This document shows positions 1-8,111 of a stretch of 23,531 bases of DNA, piece by piece. A program made the translations under genes and the position numbers. Below the pieces are notes generated by a model, which saw only the letters and a program-made list of their open reading frames with translations, was not told the DNA's origin and made no database searches. Source of the stretch: Chara braunii (taxonomy: Eukaryota; Streptophyta; Charophyceae; Charales; Characeae); the NCBI GenBank assembly GCA_003427395.1, contig BFEA01000328.1, forward strand, positions 597,596 to 621,126, in the 5' to 3' direction. Every line of letters begins with the position of its first letter. The stretch's first letter is position 1.

Positions 1-124
1 AGGAGGGAGCCAAGGGAGGGAGAATGCAGGGTGAAAGTCGAAGTGTAAGAGGAGAAGCAGGAGGAGAAGACTTTGAGAGGAGCGCTTCGCGGAAGTCATG
101 TTGATGCTTCGAAACTCAAGATTA

Positions 125-181
125 ACCAATCAGACTCGTGGCATGATAGGCAGATCCTACCGTACCCCGCGTCTGATTGGT
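125..181. repeat. 11-bp inverted repeat carrying two opposed CCAAT boxes
   Basis: ACCAATCAGAC at 125-135 is perfectly complementary to GTCTGATTGGT at 171-181, with a 35-nt loop. Each arm contains a CCAAT pentamer in a good NF-Y-type context, in opposite orientations. It could be a promoter element or simply one more member of the hairpin population seen throughout the window. No downstream gene is recognisable, so a regulatory role is only a possibility. Confidence 0.6.
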
Positions 182-935
182 GGGCGAGAGTAATCGAAGG
201 ATCGACCGAACTTCACGAGCTTTGCTCGGAGAGAAGAAAAGGCGCGAGAAGTAGCGCAAGACGGGTCCAAGATTCAGATGATCAAAAAAGGGGAAATGGG
301 CGCATAAAAAAATGAGCGGGAGAGAGAAAGGGAGGGAGAAAAATAGTTACGAGGAGAGAGGAGGAGGGGGAAGGAAAAAGGAGCACGGGAGAGAGCGATG
401 CAGGGGACAGAGAGGAGAAAGCTTTTGCATGCGTGGCGCTGTCGGGGCAAAAACCCTGACAAGGGTATTTGCCGGTGTTTTTGAACATCGGACATTGTCC
501 GACTCTTGCGTTGAATTGAAGAACTTGATGAGACTGACGTTTGCCAAACGTTTATTCAGACGAGAGCTATGACTGAGAGACCTAAATCTTTTTAGAACCT
601 GACGTCGTCAACGCAAGACGACATCGACGTTCGTGCGAGATAGCGGGAATCAGCACTGTCATCCGCGGTTTTTTTTTGACGAGGCCGCAGTAGTGTGTAG
701 TCATGGAAAGACTAGAGTTACACCTAGTCTACCTAAAGTAAGCAGCCACGCGATTCAGGGCCTAATTAGGCTAAAAAGATGGTTGCGCCGAGGTATAGGG
801 CCACGACGCAGGAGGTGCAAGAAACTTTTGTTTTCTCTAGGGTCGCGGGGTCTGACTTCGAGCCTGGGGGCAGATAGGCAAATGCCAAGGCTTACCCGGT
901 TCGATGGTTGACCAAGCCGCGGTCACGCGGCTAAC
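182..935. other. No gene recognised; purine-rich then mixed sequence
   Basis: Bases about 285-420 are strongly A/G-rich. Several short frames are open on both strands here but none resembles a protein. Small perfect hairpins occur, for example TCGGACA/TGTCCGA near 485-499. I see no coding, RNA or transposon signal. Confidence 0.5.
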
Positions 936-945
936 CGGTATGGGT

Positions 946-1083
946 AGGCCACAGGATGGGTAAGTCGGTAGGCCACAGGCTAGGTAAGCCGGCAGGCCAC
1001 AGGCTGGGTAAGCCGGCAGGCCAAAGGCTAGGTAAGCCGACAGGCCACAGGCTGGGTAAGCCGGTAGGCCACAACCGGGGCAG
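946..1083. repeat. 24-bp minisatellite, about 6 copies
   Basis: The word AGGCCACAGG, or a one- or two-base variant, recurs at 946, 970, 994, 1018, 1042 and 1066, an exact 24-bp period. The unit reads roughly GGTAAGCCGGCAGGCCACAGGCTG. Because 24 is a multiple of three, a frame stays open across it on the minus strand and gives an LPSLWPAG octapeptide repeat. I regard that frame as a by-product of the repeat rather than a gene. Confidence 0.93.
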
Positions 1084-1184
1084 GCCTGCTAGGCCAGCTA
1101 CGGGCGGAGCCTGCAAGGCTGCAGGCTGAGAGAATACCTGGGCCAGCTCTTCATATTGAAGAGCTGCTCCTGTTTAGCGTGGAA

Positions 1185-1258
1185 CATGAGCTAGCCCAGT
1201 AGGTTAACGTAGCAGACTCTCACCTGGTAGATACTAGGATCGAATCCGACGAAGATGC
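1185..1258 (+). other. tRNA-like segment (A and B boxes), possible SINE head
   Basis: TAGCCCAGTAGG at 1192-1203 resembles a pol III A box and GGATCGAATCC at 1237-1247 resembles a B box. The start-to-start distance of 45 nt equals that of a normal tRNA gene. The flanking seven-base arms do not pair well, so this is not a functional tRNA. A tRNA-derived SINE head or a decayed tRNA gene fits best. Confidence 0.45.
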
Positions 1259-1439
1259 ACTACTGGGCTGGCTCCTTTTGAGCTTGTCCCTTCTTTTTAG
1301 AAGGCAACTGAACGCGGTCGATCTCGGTCGTCCGATCAAGAAGATCTCGCGGCTGAGATCAGCCGCGCCGAGATTAGCATGGCCCCTGCGCAAGGATGAC
1401 ACGCATAAGTCGAGAAATGGTCCGATTTATTTTCTTTGA

Positions 1440-1530
1440 TCCCGACAGGGATCGAACTCGGGTCTACATTTTAACAGTTCATGGGAGAAGCCCATGAAAG
1501 CAGCATAACCGTTGGCATAAGCCAACGGGA
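1440..1530 (-). other. tRNA-like segment, class II size, decayed
   Basis: Read on the minus strand, TCCCG (1530-1526) pairs with CGGGA (1444-1440) as a five-base-pair acceptor-like stem. A TGGCTTATGCCAACGG A-box-like region follows, and GAGTTCGATCC (1459-1449) is a good B box and T loop. The 91-nt span suits a tRNA with a long variable arm (Ser or Leu type) or a SINE derived from one. An 8-bp hairpin at 1478-1498 sits in the middle. The D-arm and anticodon arm are not canonical, so I do not assign an amino acid. A poly-A run on the plus strand (about 1536-1553) abuts its 5' end. Confidence 0.45.
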
Positions 1531-2419
1531 AATGTAAAAAAAAAAAAAAAAAAGCAAGGAAACAAAAACGAGGCAACTGCCTCGTGAAGAAAAGAACAGT
1601 CTTTTGACTGTATGGGAGCAAGGAGGGCTCCCACTTCAATTTTGGAAGGATGGCTGTGGCCGCGAGATCTCAAATCTCACGGCTCACAACGTGCGCGTGT
1701 GGGAAAGGGAAAAGAAGGGAAGAGAGAGAAACGGGGTGGTTGGGAGGAGGAGGGCCTACCTCTCCCAACCTGACAACTACCTTCCTCGTTTTCAGGGGAG
1801 GGCAGCAGAGGTAAGAAATAGGCTGTTGGCATAAAAATGCATGCTCCTGGCTCGAATCACGGCCAGGAGCACTGCAGTTAAATGGTTGAGTTTTTTTTCT
1901 TTATTTTCTTCTTCTTATCTTTTTTCTTTTCTCTATTTAGTGTGAGGACACTTGTCCTCACGTGGTGCTACCTCTGGCACAAGCTGCCAGAGGTAACTGT
2001 CAGACTCCCGTTTTTGCAGGGAGCCTGGAAATTAAAGGGTCACTAAGGAAAAGACTAGATACAGCCTTTTCCCCGATGTATCTACCCTGGAAAAAGAGTC
2101 CAGATACATCAAACTGTAAGTGGTTGTAACTCTCCAACCCCTCATTAGAAAAAGAAAAGAAAAACACTTTTGGAAATGGCAGGAACCCAACTATCTCGCC
2201 AGATTCCGAGATAGATGGGAAAAATAAAAATAAAAATAAAATAGGGCAGTTAAAGAAACTGCCCCACACTAAGGCTGTGGCTGTGGTGCGGTCACAGTCA
2301 GCCCTGGATCTTGGCAGATCAAGGGCTCACAGTGAGCTCGCGATTTTGCCTGGGGGCGAGAGTGACGTCCAACCCTCCTCAGCCAATATAAAACAGGCAG
2401 CTGCCCCCCAGCTGCCACA

Positions 2420-2699
2420 CAATTGCACTCGTGCTGCCAGTGTGTGACGAGCACACTTGAGTGCTGGCTGCTGGAGCTGCTGCCTGAGGCAACGTGAGGA
2501 GAGGCTGGAGAACTGCAGAGGAGCGCAAGGAGGAGGATTAGGTAGCCATAGCCAAGGCAGGGAGCACTCTGCTCCCCTCACCTTTGGTTGGTGCTGGTCC
2601 CACGGGACAAACCCAGTAGTACTGCGGGACTGCGGCAGTGCGGCGCTGTGGGATTTGGGTCTGGGGCTCAAATTTTACTAATTTTGGCTTGCAATTTTC
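2420..2699. other. No gene recognised
   Basis: GC-rich sequence between the hairpin cluster and the 54-bp minisatellite. Short frames are open on both strands but none resembles a known protein. Confidence 0.4.
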
Positions 2700-3090
2700 C
2701 CACTATAGTGTGGAAGTGTTGCCGAAATTTTACAGCGGCCGCCCCGGGTTTTACTGCGGTAGTACGGAAGTGTTGCCGAAATTCTTCAGCGGCGGCACGA
2801 GTTTTTACTGCGGTAGTACGGAAGTGCTGCCGAAATTCTGCAGCGGCGGCACGAGTTCTTACTGCGGTAGTACGGAAATGCTGCCGAAATTCTGTAGCGG
2901 CGGCACGAGTTTTTTTTGCGGTGGTGCGGAAGTGCTGCCGGATTGTTGCGGCGGCGGTTCTGGTTTTTCAGCGGTGGTGTGGAAGCGCTGCCGGATTGTT
3001 GCAGCGACGGTTCTGTTTTTTCTTTCAGCGGTAGTGCAGGAACGCTGCTGGATTTTTTTTGCGGCGTCAGTATCATATTCTTGCAGTGAC
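2700..3090. repeat. 54-bp minisatellite, about 7 units
   Basis: The word TGCGGT(A/G)(G) recurs at 2754, 2808, 2862 and 2916, an exact 54-bp period. Units further right are diverged and spaced about 53 and 57 bp apart (2971, 3028). The unit runs through CGGAAGTGCTGCCG, AAATTCTGCAGCGGCGGCACGAG and a T-rich spacer. As 54 is divisible by three, frames stay open on both strands and translate as an 18-residue repeat containing CGSTEVLPKF and SGGTSF. Open frames on both strands argue for repeat structure rather than a protein, although an expressed repeat protein cannot be excluded. Confidence 0.92.
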
Positions 3091-4392
3091 GGCGCTATTT
3101 TACAACAGTAACGGCAATAATCGTGCACTAAGTGGAGGTGGGACGTTGACAGAGTGGGGGTGTGTCAAAGCGATAGTTTCATTTTGAAGTGGCGTGAGGG
3201 TGACGCCGGGGAGACGCCGTACTTTGGACACAAGTGGCAGTAACTAGAAAACGCCGCAAGGATTATTGGAAAGTGATTGAGTACTGAGAGGGTGTCCTGG
3301 CAGGCGGTCGTCACAAGAGAGTAGTGTCAATCACTTTGGTTAAGACTGGGTACAACAACCTTCGCGTCAGGAAAGCGTAAATTTTATACGGTCTTCTTGG
3401 GTGTACCGTTAAAACTTCACTCAAGGTCAGTTAAATTGACTCAGTTCCCTTCACACCTGAGTGAACCCACACTTGCTTTGACCTGTTTCACTGAATGTTC
3501 ATTGAAAAAGGGAAGAGAATATGTGTGTTTGCGTGTATGACAGGGAGTCTGACAATGGAAAAGGATTGCATGGTGGTCTGTGTGTCGTTGTGTTTTGACT
3601 GCAGGTACGGCATGTGGACTGAAATGGATGAGGATGATGGCGGTGAAAGAATGGTTGACTTTTTCACCTCTGTGCTTGTATTCTATGTATAAATAAAAGA
3701 TAAAGAAGACGACGAGAAACGAAGCGAGCATAAGGAAGAAAAGTTCAATTGGATTAAGACTTATCCCTGAGGTTATCCATTCTTTCTCGAACGACCCTTT
3801 TTCCGTCTATGTCTGTCAGTCTAAATGATTCTATCTTTCTACGATGTCCTCTTTCTTCGTCTAAGTTTATTTTGACGCTAGGCGGCAACACTCTACTTGT
3901 CTGCCATGTAGGTGTTTTCCCTTTTTCTAGGAGGCATCTGGGGTGGGGGTTCGTTGCCTTAGGGGCCGACCCTGTTATCGACTCAGAGTGGACCGCTTTG
4001 CGGGGGGGTACTATGCCGATTCGGTGGAGACGGCCCGACTTCTGAGATCCGAGTTTTGTACTCGGGCGAGGAGAAGAAGTATCCCAGACCACCTCTTAGG
4101 GTAATGGAAAAGGCATCCACACGGAAGAAAATTATTTCTTGACGCCTTGCGAAAAAGGAAAACTGCCTTAGCAATTCTGTTTAAGTGGTCATCCTAGGTA
4201 CCACTAACGTATGGAGAGTTGGCGCCACAAGCAGCCCGAATCATGTTTCACTACCTGAACGGAGTACATTTAGATACTCCTGACAAGGTTGGTCGTGCCA
4301 TAAGAAGCACGGGCCGTAAGGAAGACAAAAACCGAATAATACTCAATGGCAAGAGTTTAACTTAAAACACATTTGTCTTCTTTTTCTTTCAT
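3091..4392. other. No gene recognised; possible 5' region of the downstream frames
   Basis: There is no protein of recognisable family. Inverted repeats are present: AAAGTGATTGA with TCAATCACTTT flanking about 3270-3345, TTCACTCA with TGAGTGAA around 3416-3465, and CCGAGT/ACTCGG near 4050. A TATAAATAAAAG word lies near 3688. TGGCGCC at about 4221 resembles the start of a retroelement primer-binding site, but I could not find matching terminal repeats. Confidence 0.4.
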
Positions 4393-4590
4393 ATGGCTAT
4401 GGGATTCACGGAATTATTTTTTTTCAACAATCGTGATGCGGCGGCGGAGAGAGTTGAACTCCAAAGGTGCGATGGAGTGAGGGTAGAAAGGGTAGGCCGA
4501 CTTATTTATAATCCGTCAGAATTATATTATGAGGAGGATGTTCCGCGATTTTGGGGTGGTAGTGCGCAAAGACCCCCCCAGACGACTTAA
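4393..4590 (+). CDS. Unknown protein, first of three consecutive frames (65 aa)
   Basis: This short frame opens with ATG at 4393 (second in-frame Met two codons later) and encodes an N-terminus rich in F, N, R and E, ending in RPPQTT. I do not recognise the family. A run of seven C at 4573-4579 lies just before the stop. The overlapping frame from 4529 picks up the same region one base out of phase and continues to 4906. A one-base change in that C run would therefore fuse the two frames, so this may be the 5' end of a larger gene broken by an indel or a sequencing slip. Independent translation of a 65-residue peptide is the alternative. There is no signal peptide or membrane segment. The codon pattern and residue mix look protein-like. 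Confidence 0.45.
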   Translation: MAMGFTELFFFNNRDAAAERVELQRCDGVRVERVGRLIYNPSELYYEEDVPRFWGGSAQRPPQTT

Positions 4591-4906
4591 TTTCAGGAGT
4601 GATAACGGCCTGGATATTCTTCATTACGAGTTCGCACCGCCATTGTCCGAGCGTCACTTCGTCAATATGAACCTGGTGGTGTTGCAGCCCTATGAGTTAA
4701 ACCCACGAGTGAACGAAATCCCTGAAATAAGGTTGATGTTCGTTCGTTACGTGCTTTGGCTGAACGAGCGACAATGCCCATTTTTTTGCATATACTACGC
4801 AGAGCGGATACGTGCCAATAGGTACGCAATTATAGGGGCTAAAGCGTTATATGATGATGAATTGAAAAATGAAGCGGAAGAACTCCAGGAGTTTTTACGT
4901 GACTGA
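4529..4906 (+). CDS. Unknown protein, second of three consecutive frames (125 aa)
   Basis: The frame encodes a soluble, charged protein with aromatic-rich stretches such as MFVRYVLWLNERQCPFFCIYY and an acidic helix-like C-terminus (DDELKNEAEELQEFLRD). I recognise no domain. The nominal start at 4529 lies inside the preceding frame, and the true start may be upstream through the seven-C run at 4573-4579. Its stop codon TGA (4904-4906) shares a base with the ATG of the next frame, giving TGATG. That arrangement is used for termination-reinitiation in some viral and retroelement mRNAs and is rare in plant nuclear genes. Function unknown; virus- or transposon-derived origin is possible but unproven. 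Confidence 0.5.
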   Translation: MRRMFRDFGVVVRKDPPRRLNFRSDNGLDILHYEFAPPLSERHFVNMNLVVLQPYELNPRVNEIPEIRLMFVRYVLWLNERQCPFFCIYYAERIRANRYAIIGAKALYDDELKNEAEELQEFLRD

Positions 4907-5481
4907 TGTGGATTCGTTTTGATACGCAGATGCCTGGAGCACGACGCGACTTAACGATCCCGAGGTATCTGTTGGTCCGTGATACACCCAAGGAGGATCT
5001 CATCAGGAGTGCAGCGCGACTTTTACGAGTTCGAGATGGATCTTCTATCGACTGGTTCGGCTTCATTGGACTGCTTCGAAATGGCGAGAGATTTTTCCCT
5101 AATACTCGCGCGGATTTCAGAGCCAACACGACTCGAACTTATGACGAGCTTTACGGTTATACTTTGTATTTCCACTGCGCGAGTAACCTCCAATGTCTCT
5201 CTCGAATCATTGTGAGTATCAAGATTACCTCGTCCGGTAGGCGTTTCGGCGTCGTCCGGATCCGGGACACAGAGACTCGACACCTGTTTGGACTTAGTCG
5301 ACCTCTCCGAGTTATAGTTTGGAGGCTAGCCTCTCGGATGACCTCCTTCTATAATACTCGGATTTTTAGTGTCATGCGATGTGGACGAATGTCTACTTTG
5401 ATTTTCGACGACGACGAGCTGGCACGTTTGGATTTATTGGAGGCACATGTGCGCGGCGGGCGAGAGATTTACCAGGATTAG
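4906..5481 (+). CDS. Unknown protein, third of three consecutive frames (191 aa)
   Basis: This is the longest of the three frames, open for 191 codons from an ATG that overlaps the previous stop by one base. The product is basic and Arg-rich (patches such as RIRDTETRH and RPLRVIVWRLASR), with an acidic segment FDDDELARLDLLEAH near the C-terminus. There are no Cys/His zinc motifs, obvious catalytic motifs or transmembrane helices. At roughly 50% GC, a frame this long is unlikely by chance, and the neighbouring frames on the same strand support a coding unit. Nine bases after the stop comes a perfect 11-bp hairpin. I cannot name a family. It could be a retroelement or viral relic, or a lineage-specific gene with unrecognised introns. 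Confidence 0.55.
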   Translation: MWIRFDTQMPGARRDLTIPRYLLVRDTPKEDLIRSAARLLRVRDGSSIDWFGFIGLLRNGERFFPNTRADFRANTTRTYDELYGYTLYFHCASNLQCLSRIIVSIKITSSGRRFGVVRIRDTETRHLFGLSRPLRVIVWRLASRMTSFYNTRIFSVMRCGRMSTLIFDDDELARLDLLEAHVRGGREIYQD

Positions 5482-5489
5482 ACATCGCC

Positions 5490-5684
5490 TTCTGAAATCT
5501 TACTCAGATTTCAGAAAACACTTCGCATGGACGCAGTCCCGTTGAGGAAACCATATAACTTATGGTTTCACGAGGTAATCTAAAAACAAAAACAAAACAC
5601 TTTATGTAGTTAGGACCGCCGGATGGATAGTATTCGGATTACCCCGATGATTTCACTATCATGCTTATGCATTGAGGGGTAATC
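5490..5684. repeat. Three strong hairpins just after the unknown frames
   Basis: TTCTGAAATCT at 5490-5500 pairs with 5506-5516 (11 bp, loop 5). GAAACCATA at 5547-5555 pairs with 5561-5569 (9 bp, loop 5). GATTACCCC at 5637-5645 pairs with 5676-5684 (9 bp), enclosing a smaller ATGAT/ATCAT stem. The three stems are unrelated in sequence. They resemble the hairpins at 1.1-2.4 kb. A role in 3'-end formation of the upstream frames is conceivable but not shown. Confidence 0.8.
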
Positions 5685-5699
5685 GTTCGCATAAAAATA

Positions 5700-7190
5700 A
5701 GCTGGATAAAGTAAAAAGCGAACGTCTGAAAAAGTTGTCAAGCAAAACAGCGGAAGATGAAACATTCTCTGTGTTGCGTAACTTGGTATTGGAGATGGAT
5801 ACTCCATCATTCGTAGACAGAAAGAGTAATTATTGTCCAGGAGGACAAAGCGACCAACAAAGTTGTCACTCGCTCCTCCAAGTAATTGTATATGGTACAG
5901 AAACGTGGTCGAACCAAGAGTTCAAACATCGACCAGGAACTTGATCACTTGTTGATCTGCACGGTACCAGTGATATTTACTTACAGAAGCTATTCATGAC
6001 AAGGTTCAGTAGTCATGATAGGAAGATCAGTCTTAGTTTATTTCTTTAAATGAATAATCTTGGAAAAACAATATAAAAGTTTTTTTCGGTCGTACAGGTT
6101 GAAAAGGAACACTTTGGCATACCAGCTCATCAAGTCAACGATTTGGATTGTGTGATTTTGTTTTAAGTATGGTGATTTTTGTTGTTTGATTGCTAGGGAC
6201 TAAGGATCGTTTTCACTTTTGGTTGAGACTGTCCTAGTCGACCGGCGTACGCTTCGTACTTGGGAGATCAGCGCCCCAGGGAACGAACGATGCTCGGGTT
6301 CATTCGGCGTTTAGTCAAACAATTCCTATACTGCAGCGAGACGAGCAAACGCCCTCGACTGATCTACCTCTGCGATTGCATTTAAAAACCTTCGCACTTG
6401 AATCAGTAGCTCGGTAGGGATACGCCCCTAAGGGTGGTGACGGCCCCTTAGGGATGCAAGCTTATGCCCCGCGGGAACCTGTCCTGTCGTAGGGGACCGT
6501 GGGATGTATAGTTGGCGCACCCGGCTAGAGCGGCGAAGGAGCGAAGCAACCGCGTCCGTCTCGGCGGTTCACGGAATATTATGCGTCATTCCCGAGTTGT
6601 CTCTAAAAGTTATGTTTTTAGGTAAACTCCTGCGTGACATGGCCGGGAGGGCCCTCATTTTCACGCGAGGGCCGATGCGCTCGACAGCGCCGTAAAAAAA
6701 AAACAAAAGAAAAAGGCACCGAAACAGTTACAGCTCGCCTACTTCCTAAACCAGTTCAAAATTGAAATTACCATATCCTCGCGCGAGAGAGTAACACGGG
6801 AAAAGAAAGTCCTACGCCTATTCGTATCCTTGCAAAATTCCGAGAGTTTTCCCTGACGCGACCGAGAACATTCACACACAAAAAGGACACGTCGAAGTTC
6901 CGCTTATCCCAGAAATCCCAACTGCTGGACCCAATTCCCAGTGCGCTCGCTAAGGCGCATGTAAATTCCCAAGTATTTCCCGAATTGCAAAAGGAAAAAG
7001 CCGAACCCGGGAATCGTAAAGGCTGCCGAAAGATGGGGGCCAAAAATGCGGCACCCAAAATCAAGAAAACGAAACGGGGGGTTTTATGGGGTTGATATGA
7101 TACAAAAAGGAGGGGTACGAAAGATTGCACGGGTTCGGGAAGTAGTTCGTCACACGCGTACAGTCACACAGGCTCGAAAACCCCACGTTG
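5700..7190. other. No gene recognised; scattered hairpins
   Basis: Hairpins seen include TCATGAC/GTCATGA near 5995-6019, CCCTAAGGG/CCCTTAGGG at 6426-6453 (9 bp) and GGCCCTC/GAGGGCC at 6650-6673 (7 bp). The longest open frame (minus, 6768-7130) shows no family features. No RNA gene or transposon was found. Confidence 0.4.
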
Positions 7191-7192
7191 AT

Positions 7193-7239
7193 CTAGCTCA
7201 ATGGAGCTAGTGGGACAAGGTCCCTGGGCTGGTTAGCCC
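7193..7239. repeat. Three back-to-back perfect hairpins
   Basis: CTAGCTC-AATG-GAGCTAG (7193-7210), GGGAC-AAG-GTCCC (7212-7224) and GGGCT-GGTT-AGCCC (7226-7239) follow one another with single-T spacers. Each stem is perfect and the three stems differ. The arrangement is too regular to be accidental. Its role is unknown. Confidence 0.85.
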
Positions 7240-7257
7240 GATGATAATACATCAAGG

Positions 7258-7502
7258 CCCCCCCCCCCAAAAAAAAAAACACTAGTATCTTTGTTGGTTC
7301 GAAAATACTTGGCCTCCGACAAACGACGGCCGCCGATCAGATTTATCAACGGCGGGCTCAGCCTCCTGAAATTTCGGAGGTAGGCCAGTACTTGTCGAAA
7401 ATAGGCTCGGAGGTACTAGTGGTTCAACGGAAATAGGCAAAAAACTTGCCTATGGAGAAATTTTGTGAAGAATTGTGACCCCCCCCCCCCCCAAAAAAAA
7501 AC
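7258..7502. repeat. Fold-back segment flanked by C-tract/A-tract blocks
   Basis: A C run followed by an A run ends near 7280, and a second block of the same form (17 C, then 9 A) ends near 7500. Between them CACTAGTA (about 7281) pairs with TACTAGTG (about 7413), GGCCTCC-type words near 7311 pair with GGAGGTAGGCC near 7375, and a separate perfect hairpin ATAGGCAA/TTGCCTAT occupies 7433-7453. It looks like a small non-autonomous fold-back element or satellite unit. No target-site duplication could be confirmed. Confidence 0.5.
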
Positions 7503-7503
7503 G

Positions 7504-8079
7504 TTATTCCCCAGCAGAGGGTTCCCTAGTCCTCGTGGCAGAACTGCAACCCCATTGCAATGCCATTGACATTGCATCCAGCAACTCGCTTCGGACCTTT
7601 TTTTTCCTCTCGAAATAAATTGGGCAGTCCAATGATATGCATGCAGCTCCACCTGCAACACCTCCATCTCCTCCTCCACAGTGATGACAGATCTCAACAA
7701 TATGGGGATCCTCTCTATCGAGGGTGGCAACTCTTCCGTATAGCGTGGGTGCTGTGAGTTGTTTGTCCTCGTTACATTTGGCGCATACGGGCTTCGCAGA
7801 ACGTGTCAGTTCTGTGCAAACACAGCACAGTGCTGTGACAGGCAATACTGATCAATAGTACCTGCTCCAAATCCTCTCCCTCCTCCTTTACCTCCCATTC
7901 CTTGCAGCTTGCGCCCGCCTGCCCCTGCCTCAAAACGCTCTTCCATGTCTACTACAGAATCCGCTGCTGGTCGAGGCCGTCCCCCAGGTGCCGAGCTTCC
8001 AGCTGCAGCGATCCGCCAGACGATATATTCGAGGAACAATAAATAAATATATAAATAAATAAATAAATAAAAATTTTGA

Positions 8080-8111
<32 letters not shown>

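Larger units (their letters stand above)
1108..2416. repeat. Dense cluster of non-homologous perfect hairpins
   Basis: At least a dozen hairpins with stems of 6-11 bp and short loops follow one another, each with a different stem sequence. Examples: 1108-1127 (8 bp, loop 4), 1144-1166 (10 bp, loop 3), 1348-1367 (7 bp), 1478-1498 (8 bp, loop 5), 1509-1528 (8 bp, loop 4), 1569-1584 (7 bp, loop 2), 1596-1611 (6 bp, loop 4), 1613-1633 (7 bp), 1738-1770 (9 bp), 1842-1871 (10 bp), 1942-1961 (8 bp, loop 4), 1969-1995 (11 bp, loop 5), 2075-2110 (9 bp), 2191-2214 (8 bp), 2244-2264 (8 bp) and 2396-2416 (8 bp). The stems do not share a consensus, so this is not one dispersed repeat. Two tRNA-like segments overlap the cluster. 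No reading frame here looks real. Confidence 0.85.

Noticed and set aside
2588-3111. Long open frames on both strands with an 18-residue repeat
   Set aside because: They follow from the 54-bp minisatellite period. Both strands are open, which is not expected of a real gene.
4221-4245. TGGCGCC retroelement primer-binding site
   Set aside because: Only seven bases match the usual start, no CA end of a long terminal repeat precedes it and no terminal repeat pair was found.
6768-7130. 120-codon minus-strand frame
   Set aside because: No family resemblance and no neighbouring coding support; repeated TTCCC words suggest low-complexity origin.
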